The notes under the pieces are model-generated. The model made no database searches. It was not told the origin of the DNA and was given only the letters and a program-made list of their open reading frames with translations. Source: Marinobacter persicus (lineage in GTDB: Bacteria > Pseudomonadota > Gammaproteobacteria > Pseudomonadales > Oleiphilaceae). Taken from it: a stretch of 64,000 nt of DNA. Below, one piece after another: positions 36,108 through 45,657 of the stretch. Numbering within the stretch: the first letter of the stretch is position 1; each line of letters begins with the position of its first letter. The stretch spans positions 18,873-82,872 of the forward strand of contig NZ_PTIV01000013.1 in the NCBI RefSeq assembly GCF_002934325.1, read 5' to 3'. The translations under genes were made by a program, and so were the position numbers.

Positions 36108-37046
36108 TCAACCCCCCGCCCCAAAAAATCTCTTAGAACGATTATAAAGCCGCGAACTACCAGGGATAGAAAAAATAAACTTCAAAAAATATCGAACATT
36201 AAAAGGATCACACCTGAACGCCTCAAAAAGCATCCCCCGCCCGTTTTTAATACCTTGACAGATTTTCGCATCCCCCAAACGATGCAGCCAAGCCGCTCTT
36301 AACTCTTTGTCAGCATTTATGGCCTTGGCATGTTGATGATAAAGTAGCTCAAGAGCAAAAAGATGCGCTTTATTATTCTGGGTGATACTGCCCTCTGTAA
36401 CATACGAGAGCAACGTAGGTTCTTTTAAATATGTCAACTTCGTGATTTTTGCAAGCTTAAGCGCAAGATCCCAGTCTTGATAGCGGGGCATTTCTGGGGT
36501 AAAACCACCAACTATTTCCAAGCACCTTTTCTTTACTACTAGCGTTGGTGTACCCACATGATTTTGCCAGAGTAGCGATGTGTAAATATCTTTCTCGTTG
36601 AGGGTATAAAGGCCAACCGGCATCAAACGGCAGCCACCGGGCCAGATCTGAATGAAGTTACTGAATACCGCGCCAATCTCTACATCCGCCTCAAATACTT
36701 TAAGGTAGTCTTCGAGTTTTGAGCACGTCCACTCATCATCACTATCCTGAAATGCAACAATCTTACCTCTAGCCAGCCGTATACCAATATTTCTAGCTTC
36801 AGCACCACCAACGTTGGATGTTAACTTTTCGTATCGGATACGGCTGTCGACGAACCCTGAAATAACCTCGTCCGTGTTGTCCTTTGACGCGTCGTCTACG
36901 ATGATCAACTCAAAATCAGAAAAACTCTGCGAAAGAACCGAGCGGATGCTTCTGGAAATTTCCCTAGCTCTGTTATAGGTAGGCATTACCACACTGACTT
37001 TTGGCTGCCTTTCAGGTTCTGGGACATCATTAATTTTTACTATCAT
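36108..37046 (-). CDS. Family 2 glycosyltransferase
   Basis: 312 residues, GT-A fold: KVSVVMPTYNRAREISRSI, VDDASKDNT nucleotide site, metal-binding DSDDEW, and a later QDWDLALKL acceptor/catalytic-base motif. Inverting transferase that adds one sugar to the lipid-linked repeat unit. A GGAA lies 5-8 nt before ATG 37046. AT-rich and separated by a 94-nt gap from the flippase gene upstream. Donor sugar unknown. Confidence 0.87.
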   Translation of the reverse strand: MIVKINDVPEPERQPKVSVVMPTYNRAREISRSIRSVLSQSFSDFELIIVDDASKDNTDEVISGFVDSRIRYEKLTSNVGGAEARNIGIRLARGKIVAFQDSDDEWTCSKLEDYLKVFEADVEIGAVFSNFIQIWPGGCRLMPVGLYTLNEKDIYTSLLWQNHVGTPTLVVKKRCLEIVGGFTPEMPRYQDWDLALKLAKITKLTYLKEPTLLSYVTEGSITQNNKAHLFALELLYHQHAKAINADKELRAAWLHRLGDAKICQGIKNGRGMLFEAFRCDPFNVRYFLKFIFSIPGSSRLYNRSKRFFGAGG

Positions 37047-37140
37047 ATATTCCGGTTCTCAGAAACTGCTTTTTCGCGGTCTTTTTTATACCGCCACTTG
37101 ATCTGCTCGCCAACAGAAACCGAAGTTAAAGCTCCGGGCG

Positions 37141-38589
37141 CTAATCCTTACGCCCCCCAAGTGATGTCAGCTCACGTATAGCGTCCCACCATTCGCGATT
37201 CAGCAGAATGCTAATGCCGAAGTACAACGGTCCCGAAATTAGCACTGCCACCACCAAATGAAGATAGGGGTTAGTAAACGGGAGAGTGAGGCCGTACGCC
37301 GTACCTATGGCAATTGTGGCTATCAGTGCCGGTCGTATAGTGGCAATGGAATAGCTGAGCAGCCCTGCATGGCACAAAGGCCTTACAAGGAAAAACCACC
37401 CCGGTATAAACATGACCAGCGCAAAACCGAGCAATGACCAGGCTAAACCTTCGGTACCAAACTGAGCACCAAACCAGAGGATTGGCGGCACCAGGCATAA
37501 ACTGACCAGATTCCATTTTAGCGCAAGATCGGCCCGCCCCATGCCTAAAAGCAGGCTTCCCACCGGGTTTCCGGTTGACCGGAAAAAACCCCAGATAGCG
37601 AGGAGACGCAACAGATCGGTTGCGGCCAACCACTTATCACCCAGCATAATCGTTATGACCTGGGGTGCGAAAAACGCGATACCCACGTATAAGGGTGCGT
37701 TGGTGGCGGCAGTCATGTTCAGAGTCTTTAGATAGATAGACCGAACCTTGTGTGTATCCGCTTGCACTTGAGCGATCAGCGGAAAGCCTACCCTTGTGAT
37801 GATGGGGTTAACCATACCCTGAATTTGAAAAACAAGTTGTCTTGGTAGACTGTACAGGCCTAATGCGCTTGCGGCCAACATCCGCCCTCCGAGTAATAGG
37901 TCAACACCGCGGTTCACTTCATTCACAAGATTGTTGGCAGCCAGAGCACCACCAAACCCGAGAAACGAGCGTACATCGGCGTATCGGAAGCGCCACAACG
38001 GCCGCCAACCTCTGGCTAGAATCAACCAGGCCAGCAAAGTGACTGTGGTCGCGTTAACAACAGCACCAATAACTAGGGCGTATACACCCTTTCCGGAATA
38101 GGCCGCGATCACCGCCGCCACAAACCCTGACAGAGCGGCCACAACCTCAATAGATGCAACTGGGCGAAAATCCAGCGCTTTTTCCGCCGTCATCTTTAGC
38201 TGCTGACCCAGAGCGGTAATGCCGAAGACTGTGGAGGAGAGCATTAGCAACGGCGTCAGACGTTTTTCACCAAAGAATCCGGCGATCATCGGGCTGAGCG
38301 CAAGTACCGTCAACGTTAACCCCACTCCGAAAAAGAGGTTCAACCAGAACAGGCTTGACCGTTGGGCCTGCGTTACATCAGAACGCTGCACATAGGCACT
38401 GTTCACGCCCATATCGGTGAACACAGTGCCAAACCCGAGCACGACAGCCACCATTGCCATTAACCCAAAATCTTCCGGTGTTAATAACCGTGCAAGTACT
38501 GCAACTTGGCCGAGCTGCAGCAACACCCTTGCAACAGCGACCCCGGTAGTCCAGCGTACAGCTGAGAAGGTTCGGTGCTTCAGGGTCAC
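37141..38589 (-). CDS. wzx: Wzx-type flippase (MOP/polysaccharide exporter)
   Basis: 482 residues with 12-14 hydrophobic helices and the N-terminal AVRWTTGVAVARVLLQLGQ typical of WzxC-like MOP exporters; ARLLTPEDFGLMAMVAV matches the family signature. Flips undecaprenyl-linked repeat units across the inner membrane. Starts at GTG 38589, overlapping the methyltransferase stop by 4 nt (GTGA), so translationally coupled. Confidence 0.9.
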   Translation of the reverse strand: MTLKHRTFSAVRWTTGVAVARVLLQLGQVAVLARLLTPEDFGLMAMVAVVLGFGTVFTDMGVNSAYVQRSDVTQAQRSSLFWLNLFFGVGLTLTVLALSPMIAGFFGEKRLTPLLMLSSTVFGITALGQQLKMTAEKALDFRPVASIEVVAALSGFVAAVIAAYSGKGVYALVIGAVVNATTVTLLAWLILARGWRPLWRFRYADVRSFLGFGGALAANNLVNEVNRGVDLLLGGRMLAASALGLYSLPRQLVFQIQGMVNPIITRVGFPLIAQVQADTHKVRSIYLKTLNMTAATNAPLYVGIAFFAPQVITIMLGDKWLAATDLLRLLAIWGFFRSTGNPVGSLLLGMGRADLALKWNLVSLCLVPPILWFGAQFGTEGLAWSLLGFALVMFIPGWFFLVRPLCHAGLLSYSIATIRPALIATIAIGTAYGLTLPFTNPYLHLVVAVLISGPLYFGISILLNREWWDAIRELTSLGGRKD

Positions 38590-39278
38590 GGCTTTTTCGC
38601 TGTCACATAATATCCAGATGTCTCCAGCGCCCAGTTTTTATCGAGCTTATCCAACAGAGGCGCCAGTTTCTGCCCGAGGTACCAGAAAGGTAACAATGCA
38701 GCTTTGACCAAAGCCCGGAGCGGCCGGGGCCCGCGAATAAAGCGTTGGCTAAAATAATTCCCTTTCAGAATCCACATGGTAAAAAAGCCAGATTGCGGCT
38801 CTACCGTCACGTCCACAAATCCCGCCTTCTCAAACAGGTATTTGAGGCCATAAGGTGTGTAACGGAAGAAATCAAAAGGGGCCTCGTGTATCCACCATTG
38901 CCAAGGCACCTGTAGCACCATCCCACCGCCCGGCTTGAGGATTCGAAAAGCTTCGTTAAGCATGGTTTGCGGCTCACAGAGATGTTCCAGCACCGAAAGC
39001 GACACAACGGTATCGGCGACCTCCGAGTCTATGGGCAGCGGCTTATTCAGATCCGCCGCAATATCGGCTTTGGTGTCGTGGAAACTACCCGCCCAGTCGA
39101 CTGCGATGTATTGGTCTGCGTGCTGAAGGAAAAAGTCTTTATAGGGGGATTCGCCGGCGCCCAGATCGTAGAGGGTCCCTTTGTAATTCGGGGAATACTT
39201 GGCAAGAAAGTGATCGCCGATGTCGTAAACCAGCCAGTTGTGCCACTGGCGGTTTGAATGGTTCTGGCTCATGGTCAT
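38586..39278 (-). CDS. Class I SAM-dependent methyltransferase
   Basis: 230 residues. Motif I LYDLGAGESPYKDF, acidic end of strand 2 in IAVDWAG, and VVSLSVLEHLCEPQTML as post-motif II. C-terminal HEAPFDFFRYTPYGLKYLF is shared with sugar and lipid methyltransferases in glycan loci. May O-methylate a sugar of the repeat unit, possibly at the chain end. Overlaps the WecE stop by 4 nt (ATGA). Confidence 0.82.
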   Translation of the reverse strand: MTMSQNHSNRQWHNWLVYDIGDHFLAKYSPNYKGTLYDLGAGESPYKDFFLQHADQYIAVDWAGSFHDTKADIAADLNKPLPIDSEVADTVVSLSVLEHLCEPQTMLNEAFRILKPGGGMVLQVPWQWWIHEAPFDFFRYTPYGLKYLFEKAGFVDVTVEPQSGFFTMWILKGNYFSQRFIRGPRPLRALVKAALLPFWYLGQKLAPLLDKLDKNWALETSGYYVTAKKP

Positions 39279-40405
39279 GAAAAGAATCTTTTTACGCTGT
39301 TAACAATGTAATTCACCGTCTCTTTCTCCATACCAAACCACATCGGCAAGCGGATCAGACGTTCACTTTCTCTGGTAGTGTACTCATCATCGCCGTGGAA
39401 ACGTGAGAAACGCAAGCCTGCAGGCGAAGTGTGCAGCGGTATGTAATGAAATACGGCATAGATACCATCTGCCTTCAGGTGCTCGAGTAACGCTGTGCGC
39501 TCCGCTATATCTTTGACTTTGATATAAAACATATGGCCGTTATGCTGGCACTCTGCTGGGATTGTCGGTACTTCAATTCGTTCGCGTTGCGCCAAACCGT
39601 TTAAGGCAGAGTAGTAGCTCTCCCAAATTGACAATCGGTTTTGGGTGATTGTGTCCGCCCACTCCAACTGCCCCCAAAGGTAAGCCGCCTGAAGTTCACT
39701 GGGCAGGTAACTGCTGCCCATATCCACCCAGGAATATTTATCCACCATGCCACGGAAGAACTGGCTACGGTTGGTGCCCTTCTCTCGGATGATCTCTGCT
39801 CGTTGTACATATTGCTCATCATTGATGATAAGAAGACCACCTTCGCCACCGCTGGTGAAGTTTTTCGTTTCATGGAAGCTGTACGCTGAAATCTGCCCAA
39901 ACGTCCCTAGCGCCCCACCTTTGTACGTAGCCATCATGCCCTGAGCCGCATCTTCAATGACGCAGAGGTTGTGGCGCTCTGCAATCGCCATAATCGTGTC
40001 CATCTCACAGGCAACGCCAGCATAATGAACCGGTACGATGGCCCGCGTTCGCGGGGTGACAGCTGCTTCGATTAGCTTTTCGTCGATATTCATGGTGTCC
40101 GGACGGATATCCACGAACACTATCCTGGCACCACGGAGTACGAATGCGTTTGCCGTACTTACGAAAGTGTAGCTCGGCATGATCACCTCATCGCCGGGCT
40201 GTACGTCGATCAGAACAGCCGCCAGTTCAAGAGCGGCGGTACAGGAAGGGGTGAGCAGCGTTTTTTTGGACGGCAGATTCGTTTCGAACCACTCCTGGCA
40301 CTTTTTCCCGAAGGGGCCGTCTCCAGACAATTTATTATTTTTCAGCGCCTGTTTTATGTACTGCTCTTCATCTCCAGTACAAGGTGGCCGGTTAAACGGG
40401 ATCAT
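39275..40405 (-). CDS. wecE: dTDP-4-amino-4,6-dideoxygalactose transaminase
   Basis: 376 residues, the E. coli WecE (RffA) length, and highly similar by eye across its length. PLP lysine K181 in SFHETKNFTSGGEGG, EDAAQGMMATYKG, and GTNRSQFFRG. Converts dTDP-4-keto-6-deoxyglucose (RmlB product) to dTDP-Fuc4N. It and the two genes after it form an ECA-like Fuc4NAc module inside the O-antigen locus. TAATG overlap with the acyltransferase. Confidence 0.94.
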   Translation of the reverse strand: MIPFNRPPCTGDEEQYIKQALKNNKLSGDGPFGKKCQEWFETNLPSKKTLLTPSCTAALELAAVLIDVQPGDEVIMPSYTFVSTANAFVLRGARIVFVDIRPDTMNIDEKLIEAAVTPRTRAIVPVHYAGVACEMDTIMAIAERHNLCVIEDAAQGMMATYKGGALGTFGQISAYSFHETKNFTSGGEGGLLIINDEQYVQRAEIIREKGTNRSQFFRGMVDKYSWVDMGSSYLPSELQAAYLWGQLEWADTITQNRLSIWESYYSALNGLAQRERIEVPTIPAECQHNGHMFYIKVKDIAERTALLEHLKADGIYAVFHYIPLHTSPAGLRFSRFHGDDEYTTRESERLIRLPMWFGMEKETVNYIVNSVKRFFS

Positions 40406-40965
40406 TATCGCTGCCCTTTGAGAAATTGCGATTCCAGTTTGAGTAAATCCTGTTTTCGATCTTTAATTCTTCGAGCCGGGTTGCCTGCATAGATACCCCA
40501 GGGTTGTGTGCTTTTATTCACCAATGTCATGGCACCAATAGAGCAACCTTCCCGGATTATCACCCCCGGAAAAATGATTGATCCTGCACCAATAATCACC
40601 TGCTTTTCCAATTGTACTTCTGCGAGATATTCGTTTTTAAACCGCGTTGGCACTAAGGAGTTCACCATTGTGCTGCCGCTATAATCATCCGACTGCGCAA
40701 AAATCTTGACACCGTAGGCTAAAGTACAGAAATCCGAGAGTGTGATTCCGGGGGAGCCACCAGCAACCAAGCACATTGGAGTTATGTGGCAATATTTGCC
40801 AATTGACACCTTCCCAGAGACAACGCAGAAGTCATCAATGCGCGAATTATCCCCAAGCTCAATAGTTTCGGGGTTGTAGATGCTCGCTTTATCACTAACC
40901 TTCACATTCCTACCGACTGCCTTGAATCCCGTGGTCAGTAGTGCTTCTCTTGTCAGATAAGCCAT
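40405..40965 (-). CDS. Hexapeptide-repeat acyltransferase
   Basis: 186 residues of left-handed beta-helix type: repeating hexads such as IELGDNSRIDDF, VSIGKYCHI, and IIGAGSIIFPGVIIREGCSIGA. Uses acetyl-CoA. Lying between wecE and wecF, it may N-acetylate dTDP-Fuc4N, the job done in E. coli by WecD (a GNAT protein), so this would be a non-orthologous replacement; O-acetylation of a repeat-unit sugar is also possible. ATG 40965 has GAGGG five bases upstream; TTG 40977 is less likely. Overlaps wecF by 56 nt. Confidence 0.78.
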   Translation of the reverse strand: MAYLTREALLTTGFKAVGRNVKVSDKASIYNPETIELGDNSRIDDFCVVSGKVSIGKYCHITPMCLVAGGSPGITLSDFCTLAYGVKIFAQSDDYSGSTMVNSLVPTRFKNEYLAEVQLEKQVIIGAGSIIFPGVIIREGCSIGAMTLVNKSTQPWGIYAGNPARRIKDRKQDLLKLESQFLKGQR

Positions 40966-42019
40966 CATTTCCCTCAAAAATATCTGAAAGCTGCTTGATC
41001 AGCGTCGCTTTCGAAAAATACGAATGAACAATGCGAGCGTTTTTTTGCGCTTCGTCTCTTTCTAATGGTTCGAGCATCAAATCTTGCACATCATTCAGCT
41101 TAATTCCAAGACCACTCAAAAATCGCCACTGGCTCACGTCGCTCTGCATGAAAACTGTTTTACCCATTCCCAGCAGTGTGATGGTGTTGCCCATCGCCTG
41201 CTGTCGCCGGTGGTTAAAAATGGCGATGTCGAGGCTTTTCAAGAATTCCAGATAACTCTCGAGCGGCATGAAATCCGTCATGGCCATGAATTTTTCTCCA
41301 AACCACTCCTTGCCTTGGGCAATTAGATTCTGGGCGTGATTCTGGTCTCCATAGGACAGCGGCACGTAAATTTTGATGTCCTTATCTTTATACGGGAGCA
41401 GGCGCTCGAGTGCTTCAATGTGGTTGTTACTTGGGTCTGCGGAGTTGCCAAGAAGGATATTCAACCCGGCTTTTTCGGGGGACGGGTTCGTCTCGACCAT
41501 TATACTTGGGTTGACCAGGTTGCTCTGGTACATAATGCATTCGTGGTAGATACCCTTCGCGCCATACCATTGCCGGGCCCGCTCTACATCGCCTTCTATG
41601 TAAGTAATCAAATGGCCCATACGCTTGATGACGATGCTCCGGAAAATTTCATTTTTTTTCCAGCGCCAATCCCTTACCTCGGCGTTGTGAATATAAAGAT
41701 CACCACCCCAGATGGCCCAATAACATTTTTTCAACAGCCAAGGCTGTAAGGCCAAGAGATAAAAGAGATGACTACTAAAAAGGCCATGAAGGATAATCTT
41801 TTCAGCATTGTTCATAGCCATTGTTATGCCGATAAAATTTTTTAGAATACTGGGCATAACTCTGGTATCTGGAGACGCAGGCACATCCTTCTCTGTCACG
41901 TCACCGTAAATTATGAACCGATGCTTACCATCGTCGAAGTGTTGGTGGATGAAATCTCTGAACGGCAGGACAAACTTCTTGTCCCAACCGAACAAGTGCA
42001 ATATTACTCCCTGGTTCAT
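40910..42019 (-). CDS. wecF: Fuc4NAc transferase, WecF/RffT family (GT56)
   Basis: 369 residues. Starts MNQGVILHLFGWDKKFVLPF, and shows FHG-like ILHGLFSSHLFYLL, WAIWGGDLY, ILLGNSADPSNNHIEAL and IYVPLSYGDQNHAQNL, all close to E. coli WecF. Transfers Fuc4NAc from dTDP-Fuc4NAc to a lipid-linked acceptor. In E. coli it acts in ECA synthesis, but no wecA, wecB, wecC or wecG is present here, so this copy most likely builds the O-antigen repeat. ATG 42019 is chosen; 66 further upstream codons are not homologous. Confidence 0.9.
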   Translation of the reverse strand: MNQGVILHLFGWDKKFVLPFRDFIHQHFDDGKHRFIIYGDVTEKDVPASPDTRVMPSILKNFIGITMAMNNAEKIILHGLFSSHLFYLLALQPWLLKKCYWAIWGGDLYIHNAEVRDWRWKKNEIFRSIVIKRMGHLITYIEGDVERARQWYGAKGIYHECIMYQSNLVNPSIMVETNPSPEKAGLNILLGNSADPSNNHIEALERLLPYKDKDIKIYVPLSYGDQNHAQNLIAQGKEWFGEKFMAMTDFMPLESYLEFLKSLDIAIFNHRRQQAMGNTITLLGMGKTVFMQSDVSQWRFLSGLGIKLNDVQDLMLEPLERDEAQKNARIVHSYFSKATLIKQLSDIFEGNDGLSDKRSTTDHGIQGSR

Positions 42020-42135
42020 AACAATCCGTGCAGTTGGCGTACGATACGTTCGGCAGCATGGCCATCCCAAAGTGCCGGACACTGGCCGGAGTTTCCCCTG
42101 CCCTCGGGAATATTTAAGGCTTTCCGTAAGGTCAT
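42016..42135 (-). pseudogene. 3' relic of a UDP-GlcNAc 2-epimerase-like gene
   Basis: A 39-codon frame (start ATG 42135) between rmlC and wecF. It reads IPEGRGNSGQCPALWDGHAA followed by ERIVRQL and a stop that overlaps the wecF ATG. The GDGHAAERIV-type ending is characteristic of WecB/WbpI-type 2-epimerases. All upstream sequence is missing and rmlC abuts it, so it looks like a remnant; a coupled mini-gene cannot be excluded. Confidence 0.5.
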
Positions 42136-42140
42136 ACCGG

Positions 42141-42689
42141 TCAAAGTCGCTGCTCCTTTTTAAAAGACTTTGCTGCTTTATCTTTATCTGACAGCAGAGG
42201 GCCATCAGGTAAGGCATGAACAGGCCACTCGATGTTTAAATCCGGATCATCCCAGCGAATCGACCGCTCATACTCCGGCGCGTAGAAATCCGTACATTTA
42301 TACTGAAAATCTGCGGTATCACTGGTTACCAGAAAGCCATGGGCAAACCCCGGCGGCACCCACAACATGCGGTTGTTCTCTTCTGAGAGGTATTCCCCTA
42401 CCCACTGCCCAAAGGTCGGTGAGTTCTTGCGCAGATCCACTGCCACATCAAATACTTCACCTCGGGTCACCCGCACCAGTTTGCCCTGCGGTTGTTTGAC
42501 CTGGTAGTGCAGACCCCGCAGAGTATTTTTTACCGAGCGGCTGTGGTTGTCCTGCACGAAGGTGGCATCTATGCCTGCTTCACGGAAGGCTTTTTCGTTC
42601 CAGGTTTCCATAAAGAAGCCGCGTTCATCGCCGAATACTTTCGGTTCGATGAGTTTTACGGCGGGAATCTCGGTTTCGGTGATTTTCAT
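42141..42689 (-). CDS. rmlC: dTDP-4-dehydrorhamnose 3,5-epimerase
   Basis: 182 residues, standard RmlC size. Cupin with KVFGDERGFFMETWN, the catalytic His in LRGLHYQ, and VAVDLRKNSPTFGQW. Third step of dTDP-L-rhamnose synthesis. Nine nucleotides after rmlA in the unusual gene order rmlB-D-A-C, one transcription unit. Confidence 0.95.
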   Translation of the reverse strand: MKITETEIPAVKLIEPKVFGDERGFFMETWNEKAFREAGIDATFVQDNHSRSVKNTLRGLHYQVKQPQGKLVRVTRGEVFDVAVDLRKNSPTFGQWVGEYLSEENNRMLWVPPGFAHGFLVTSDTADFQYKCTDFYAPEYERSIRWDDPDLNIEWPVHALPDGPLLSDKDKAAKSFKKEQRL

Positions 42690-42698
42690 GGTATTCGC

Positions 42699-43568
42699 TT
42701 ATCGGTTTTTGATCAGTTTTTTCAGGTAGGCGCCATAGCTGTTCTTTTTCAGGTTTTCCGCTTCCGCCAACAGTTGTTCCTCGCCAATGAAACCCATGCG
42801 GTAGGCCACTTCTTCCAGGCACGCAATCTTCAGGCCCTGGCGCTTTTCCAGGGTTTCAATAAAACCGCTGGCTTCATGTAGTGAGTCGAAGGTTCCGGTG
42901 TCCAGCCAGGCGAAGCCCCGGCCCAGCAATTCGACGTTCAAGTCGCCCCGTTGCAGGTAGGCCTGGTTGACGCTGGTGATTTCCAGTTCGCCACGGTGGC
43001 TGGGTTTTACCTGTTTGGCGATTTCCACCACATCGTTATCGTAGAAGTACAGGCCGGTGACGGCGTAATCGGACTTTGGGTTGGCCGGCTTTTCTTCGAT
43101 AGAAATGGCGCGTTGATTGCCGTCAAACTCAACTACGCCAAAGCGTTCCGGGTCGGTGACCTGGTAGCCGAATACGGTGGCGCCCCTCTCCCGCTTAGCA
43201 GCGGCTTGCAGCATATTGCTAAGGCCCTGGCCGTAGTAGATGTTGTCGCCCAGCACGAGGCACACGCTGTCCTGGCCGATGAAGTCTTCACCGATGATGA
43301 AGGCCTGGGCAAGGCCGTCCGGGCTCCGCTGCACTGCGTAGCTCAGGTTAATGCCCCACTGGCTACCGTCGTTTAGAAGGCGCTTGAAGCTTTCCTGGTC
43401 TTCCGGCGTAGTGATGACCAGGATATCCCGGATACCAGCCAACATCAGGACCGATAGCGGATAGTAGATCATTGGCTTGTCGTACACCGGGAGGAGCTGC
43501 TTGGAAATGCCTCGGGTAATCGGATAAAGGCGGGTACCGGAGCCACCGGCAAGGATGATCCCTTTCAT
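42699..43568 (-). CDS. rmlA: Glucose-1-phosphate thymidylyltransferase
   Basis: 289 residues. Nucleotide-binding [11 protein letters not shown] near residue 8, [11 protein letters not shown] substrate motif, and VLGDNIYYG metal site. Makes dTDP-glucose, entry point for both rhamnose and Fuc4N here. Abuts rmlD with no spacer. Confidence 0.96.
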   Translation of the reverse strand: MKGIILAGGSGTRLYPITRGISKQLLPVYDKPMIYYPLSVLMLAGIRDILVITTPEDQESFKRLLNDGSQWGINLSYAVQRSPDGLAQAFIIGEDFIGQDSVCLVLGDNIYYGQGLSNMLQAAAKRERGATVFGYQVTDPERFGVVEFDGNQRAISIEEKPANPKSDYAVTGLYFYDNDVVEIAKQVKPSHRGELEITSVNQAYLQRGDLNVELLGRGFAWLDTGTFDSLHEASGFIETLEKRQGLKIACLEEVAYRMGFIGEEQLLAEAENLKKNSYGAYLKKLIKNR

Positions 43569-44441
43569 TTACTTCTCCAGGTATTCGTTCAAGGTGAGCG
43601 TCAGCTGGCTTTGCCAGTCCGGCAACCGGATGTTCAAGGTGTTTTCCAGTTTGCTCAGGGCCATCCGCGAGTTCAATGGCCGTTTCGCCGGCGTTGGATA
43701 GTCGCTTGTCGGGATAGCCCGGGCATTGTCGGGGCCCAAGGATAGAGTCTCACCGGCCTGCTGTGCTTGCCGGAAAATTTCCTGGGCAAAGCCATGCCAG
43801 CTGGTGCCTCCTCTGGGAGCCAAATGGTAAAGGCCTGTTTTTAACTGGCCGTGAATCGCCAGGGCGGTTACCTGTGCGATCAACCGTGCCGGTGTCGGAG
43901 CGCCCACCTGATCCGCGACGATGCTGAGTTCTTCTTTGCTTTGGGCCAACCGCAACATGGTTTTCATGAAATTGTTGCCGCGGGCGCTGTAGACCCAACT
44001 GGTACGAAGGATGAGGTAATCTGCACCGCTGTTCTGGATGGCTTTGTCGCCTTCCAGTTTGGTTCGGCCGTATACGCTTAGCGGGCCTGTGGGGCTGATT
44101 TCTTGCCAGGGCTCGGTACCATTTCCGGGGTAAACATAATCGCTACTGTAATGGACAAGGCGGGCGCTGTTGGCTTTTGCGTATTCTGCCAATTGGCTGG
44201 GCAAGTCAGCATTCAGGCGCTTGGCTGCTTGTTGGTGTTCTTCCGCAGCGTCTACAGCTGTGTAGGCAGCAGCGTTTACGATTAACTCTGGCTTAACTTT
44301 TTCAAGGCAATCGGCTACGGCTTGTTGATCGCTTAGATCCAGCTCTTCTCTGTCCGGGCCTGTTATGGGACCGAGAGGGGAGAGGGTTCGGTGGAGTTCA
44401 AAGCCAACTTGGCCGTTTTTCCCCAGGAGCAGGATTTTCAT
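43569..44441 (-). CDS. rmlD: dTDP-4-dehydrorhamnose reductase
   Basis: 290 residues. NADPH motif [19 protein letters not shown] and catalytic Y-x3-K in YGRTKLEGD. Final step to dTDP-L-rhamnose. ATG 44441 overlaps the rmlB stop by 4 nt (ATGA), which identifies the start; an in-frame extension into rmlB is not real. Confidence 0.95.
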   Translation of the reverse strand: MKILLLGKNGQVGFELHRTLSPLGPITGPDREELDLSDQQAVADCLEKVKPELIVNAAAYTAVDAAEEHQQAAKRLNADLPSQLAEYAKANSARLVHYSSDYVYPGNGTEPWQEISPTGPLSVYGRTKLEGDKAIQNSGADYLILRTSWVYSARGNNFMKTMLRLAQSKEELSIVADQVGAPTPARLIAQVTALAIHGQLKTGLYHLAPRGGTSWHGFAQEIFRQAQQAGETLSLGPDNARAIPTSDYPTPAKRPLNSRMALSKLENTLNIRLPDWQSQLTLTLNEYLEK

Positions 44442-45511
44442 ACACCTTCCCCCAATCGCTCTCTTTGGTAACTGCCGTCTTGTACTCGTTGACACCAGTC
44501 CAGGTTGTCGAGGTACCACTGTACGGTCTTGCGGATGCCGGTTTCGAAGGTTTCTTTGGGTACCCAGCCGAGTTCTTTTTGGATTTTGCTAGCGTCTATG
44601 GCGTAGCGCCTGTCGTGGCCGGGGCGGTCTTTTACTGTGGTGATTAAATCCCGATAGCTGGCTTCCTGTGGGCGCAACTCCTGGAGGATATCGCACAGGG
44701 TGAGCACCACATCGATGTTCTGTTTTTCGTTATGGCCGCCGATGTTGTAAGTTTCACCCGGCTGGCCCTCGGTGACCACTTTATACAATGCCCGGGCATG
44801 GTCTTCGACGTAGAGCCAATCGCGAATCTGATCGCCTTTACCATAGACTGGCAAAGGCTTTCCTTCCAACGCGTTGAGGATCATCAACGGGATGAGCTTC
44901 TCCGGGAAATGGTAGGGGCCGTAGTTGTTGCTGCAGTTGGTTACCAGCGTTGGCAGGCCGTAAGTGCGTTGCCACGCCCGCACGAGGTGGTCTGAGCTGG
45001 CTTTGCTGGCGCTGTAGGGGCTACTGGGCGCGTATGCCGTATGCTCAGTGAATAAATGCTCTTTGGCGGCATCCGTTTGATCAGGATGCGGGAGGTCCCC
45101 GTACACCTCGTCTGTGCTGATGTGGTGAAATCGGAAGTTGGCCTTCTGGTCGCCTTCCAGTGCCTGCCAGTACTGGCGACAGGCCTCAAGCAGCGTGTAA
45201 GTACCAACAATGTTGGTCTCTATAAATGCCACAGGGCCATCAATGGAGCGATCAACGTGGCTTTCGGCGGCCAGGTGCATAATGGCATTCGGCTGGTGTT
45301 GGGACAGTACACGGTCCAGTTCCGCACGGTTACAGATGTCGACCTGCTCAAAGGCGTAGCGCTCACTGTCACTTACTTCCGCCAGGCTTTCGAGGTTACC
45401 GGCGTAGGTAAGCTTGTCGACGTTGACCACTTCGTCCTGGGTGTTTTGGATGATGTGGCGAATTACGGCGGAGCCTATGAAGCCGGCTCCGCCGGTTATG
45501 AGTAGTTTCAT
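44438..45511 (-). CDS. rmlB: dTDP-glucose 4,6-dehydratase
   Basis: 357 residues. [13 protein letters not shown] nucleotide motif, STDEVYGDL catalytic region, and [11 protein letters not shown]yr-Lys. Makes dTDP-4-keto-6-deoxyglucose, shared by RmlC/D and WecE. First gene of the rml block; 146 nt upstream are two unknown genes, probably inserted between it and the MarR-type regulator. Confidence 0.96.
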   Translation of the reverse strand: MKLLITGGAGFIGSAVIRHIIQNTQDEVVNVDKLTYAGNLESLAEVSDSERYAFEQVDICNRAELDRVLSQHQPNAIMHLAAESHVDRSIDGPVAFIETNIVGTYTLLEACRQYWQALEGDQKANFRFHHISTDEVYGDLPHPDQTDAAKEHLFTEHTAYAPSSPYSASKASSDHLVRAWQRTYGLPTLVTNCSNNYGPYHFPEKLIPLMILNALEGKPLPVYGKGDQIRDWLYVEDHARALYKVVTEGQPGETYNIGGHNEKQNIDVVLTLCDILQELRPQEASYRDLITTVKDRPGHDRRYAIDASKIQKELGWVPKETFETGIRKTVQWYLDNLDWCQRVQDGSYQRERLGEGV

Positions 45512-45538
45512 TTTGGTGCTTTGCCCGAGTTTGGAGAT

Positions 45539-45577
45539 CGTCGCTGGCTTTGGGTGGGGTCTGACTTAGTACGGTCA
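45539..45577. repeat. Direct repeat A flanking the two-gene insert
   Basis: TCGTCGCTGGCTTTGGGTGG and following bases match 47268-47310 (GGTCGCCGCTGGCTTTGAGT...) at about 80% by eye, in the same orientation. The two copies bracket the unknown gene pair. Part of a REP-like inverted motif, GGGTCTGAC...GTCAGTCCC. Confidence 0.45.
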
Positions 45578-45657
45578 GTCCCCTTTGTAGATTGCTGATC
45601 GTATGGGAGGGGGCTGGTTTTCGTCGTTTTCGTGTGAAAACCGTATTCAGCCCAGAT

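Noticed and set aside
39740..39765. CCACGGAAGAA inside wecE as a sixth palindromic repeat
   Set aside because: Short chance match in a conserved coding region without a complementary arm.
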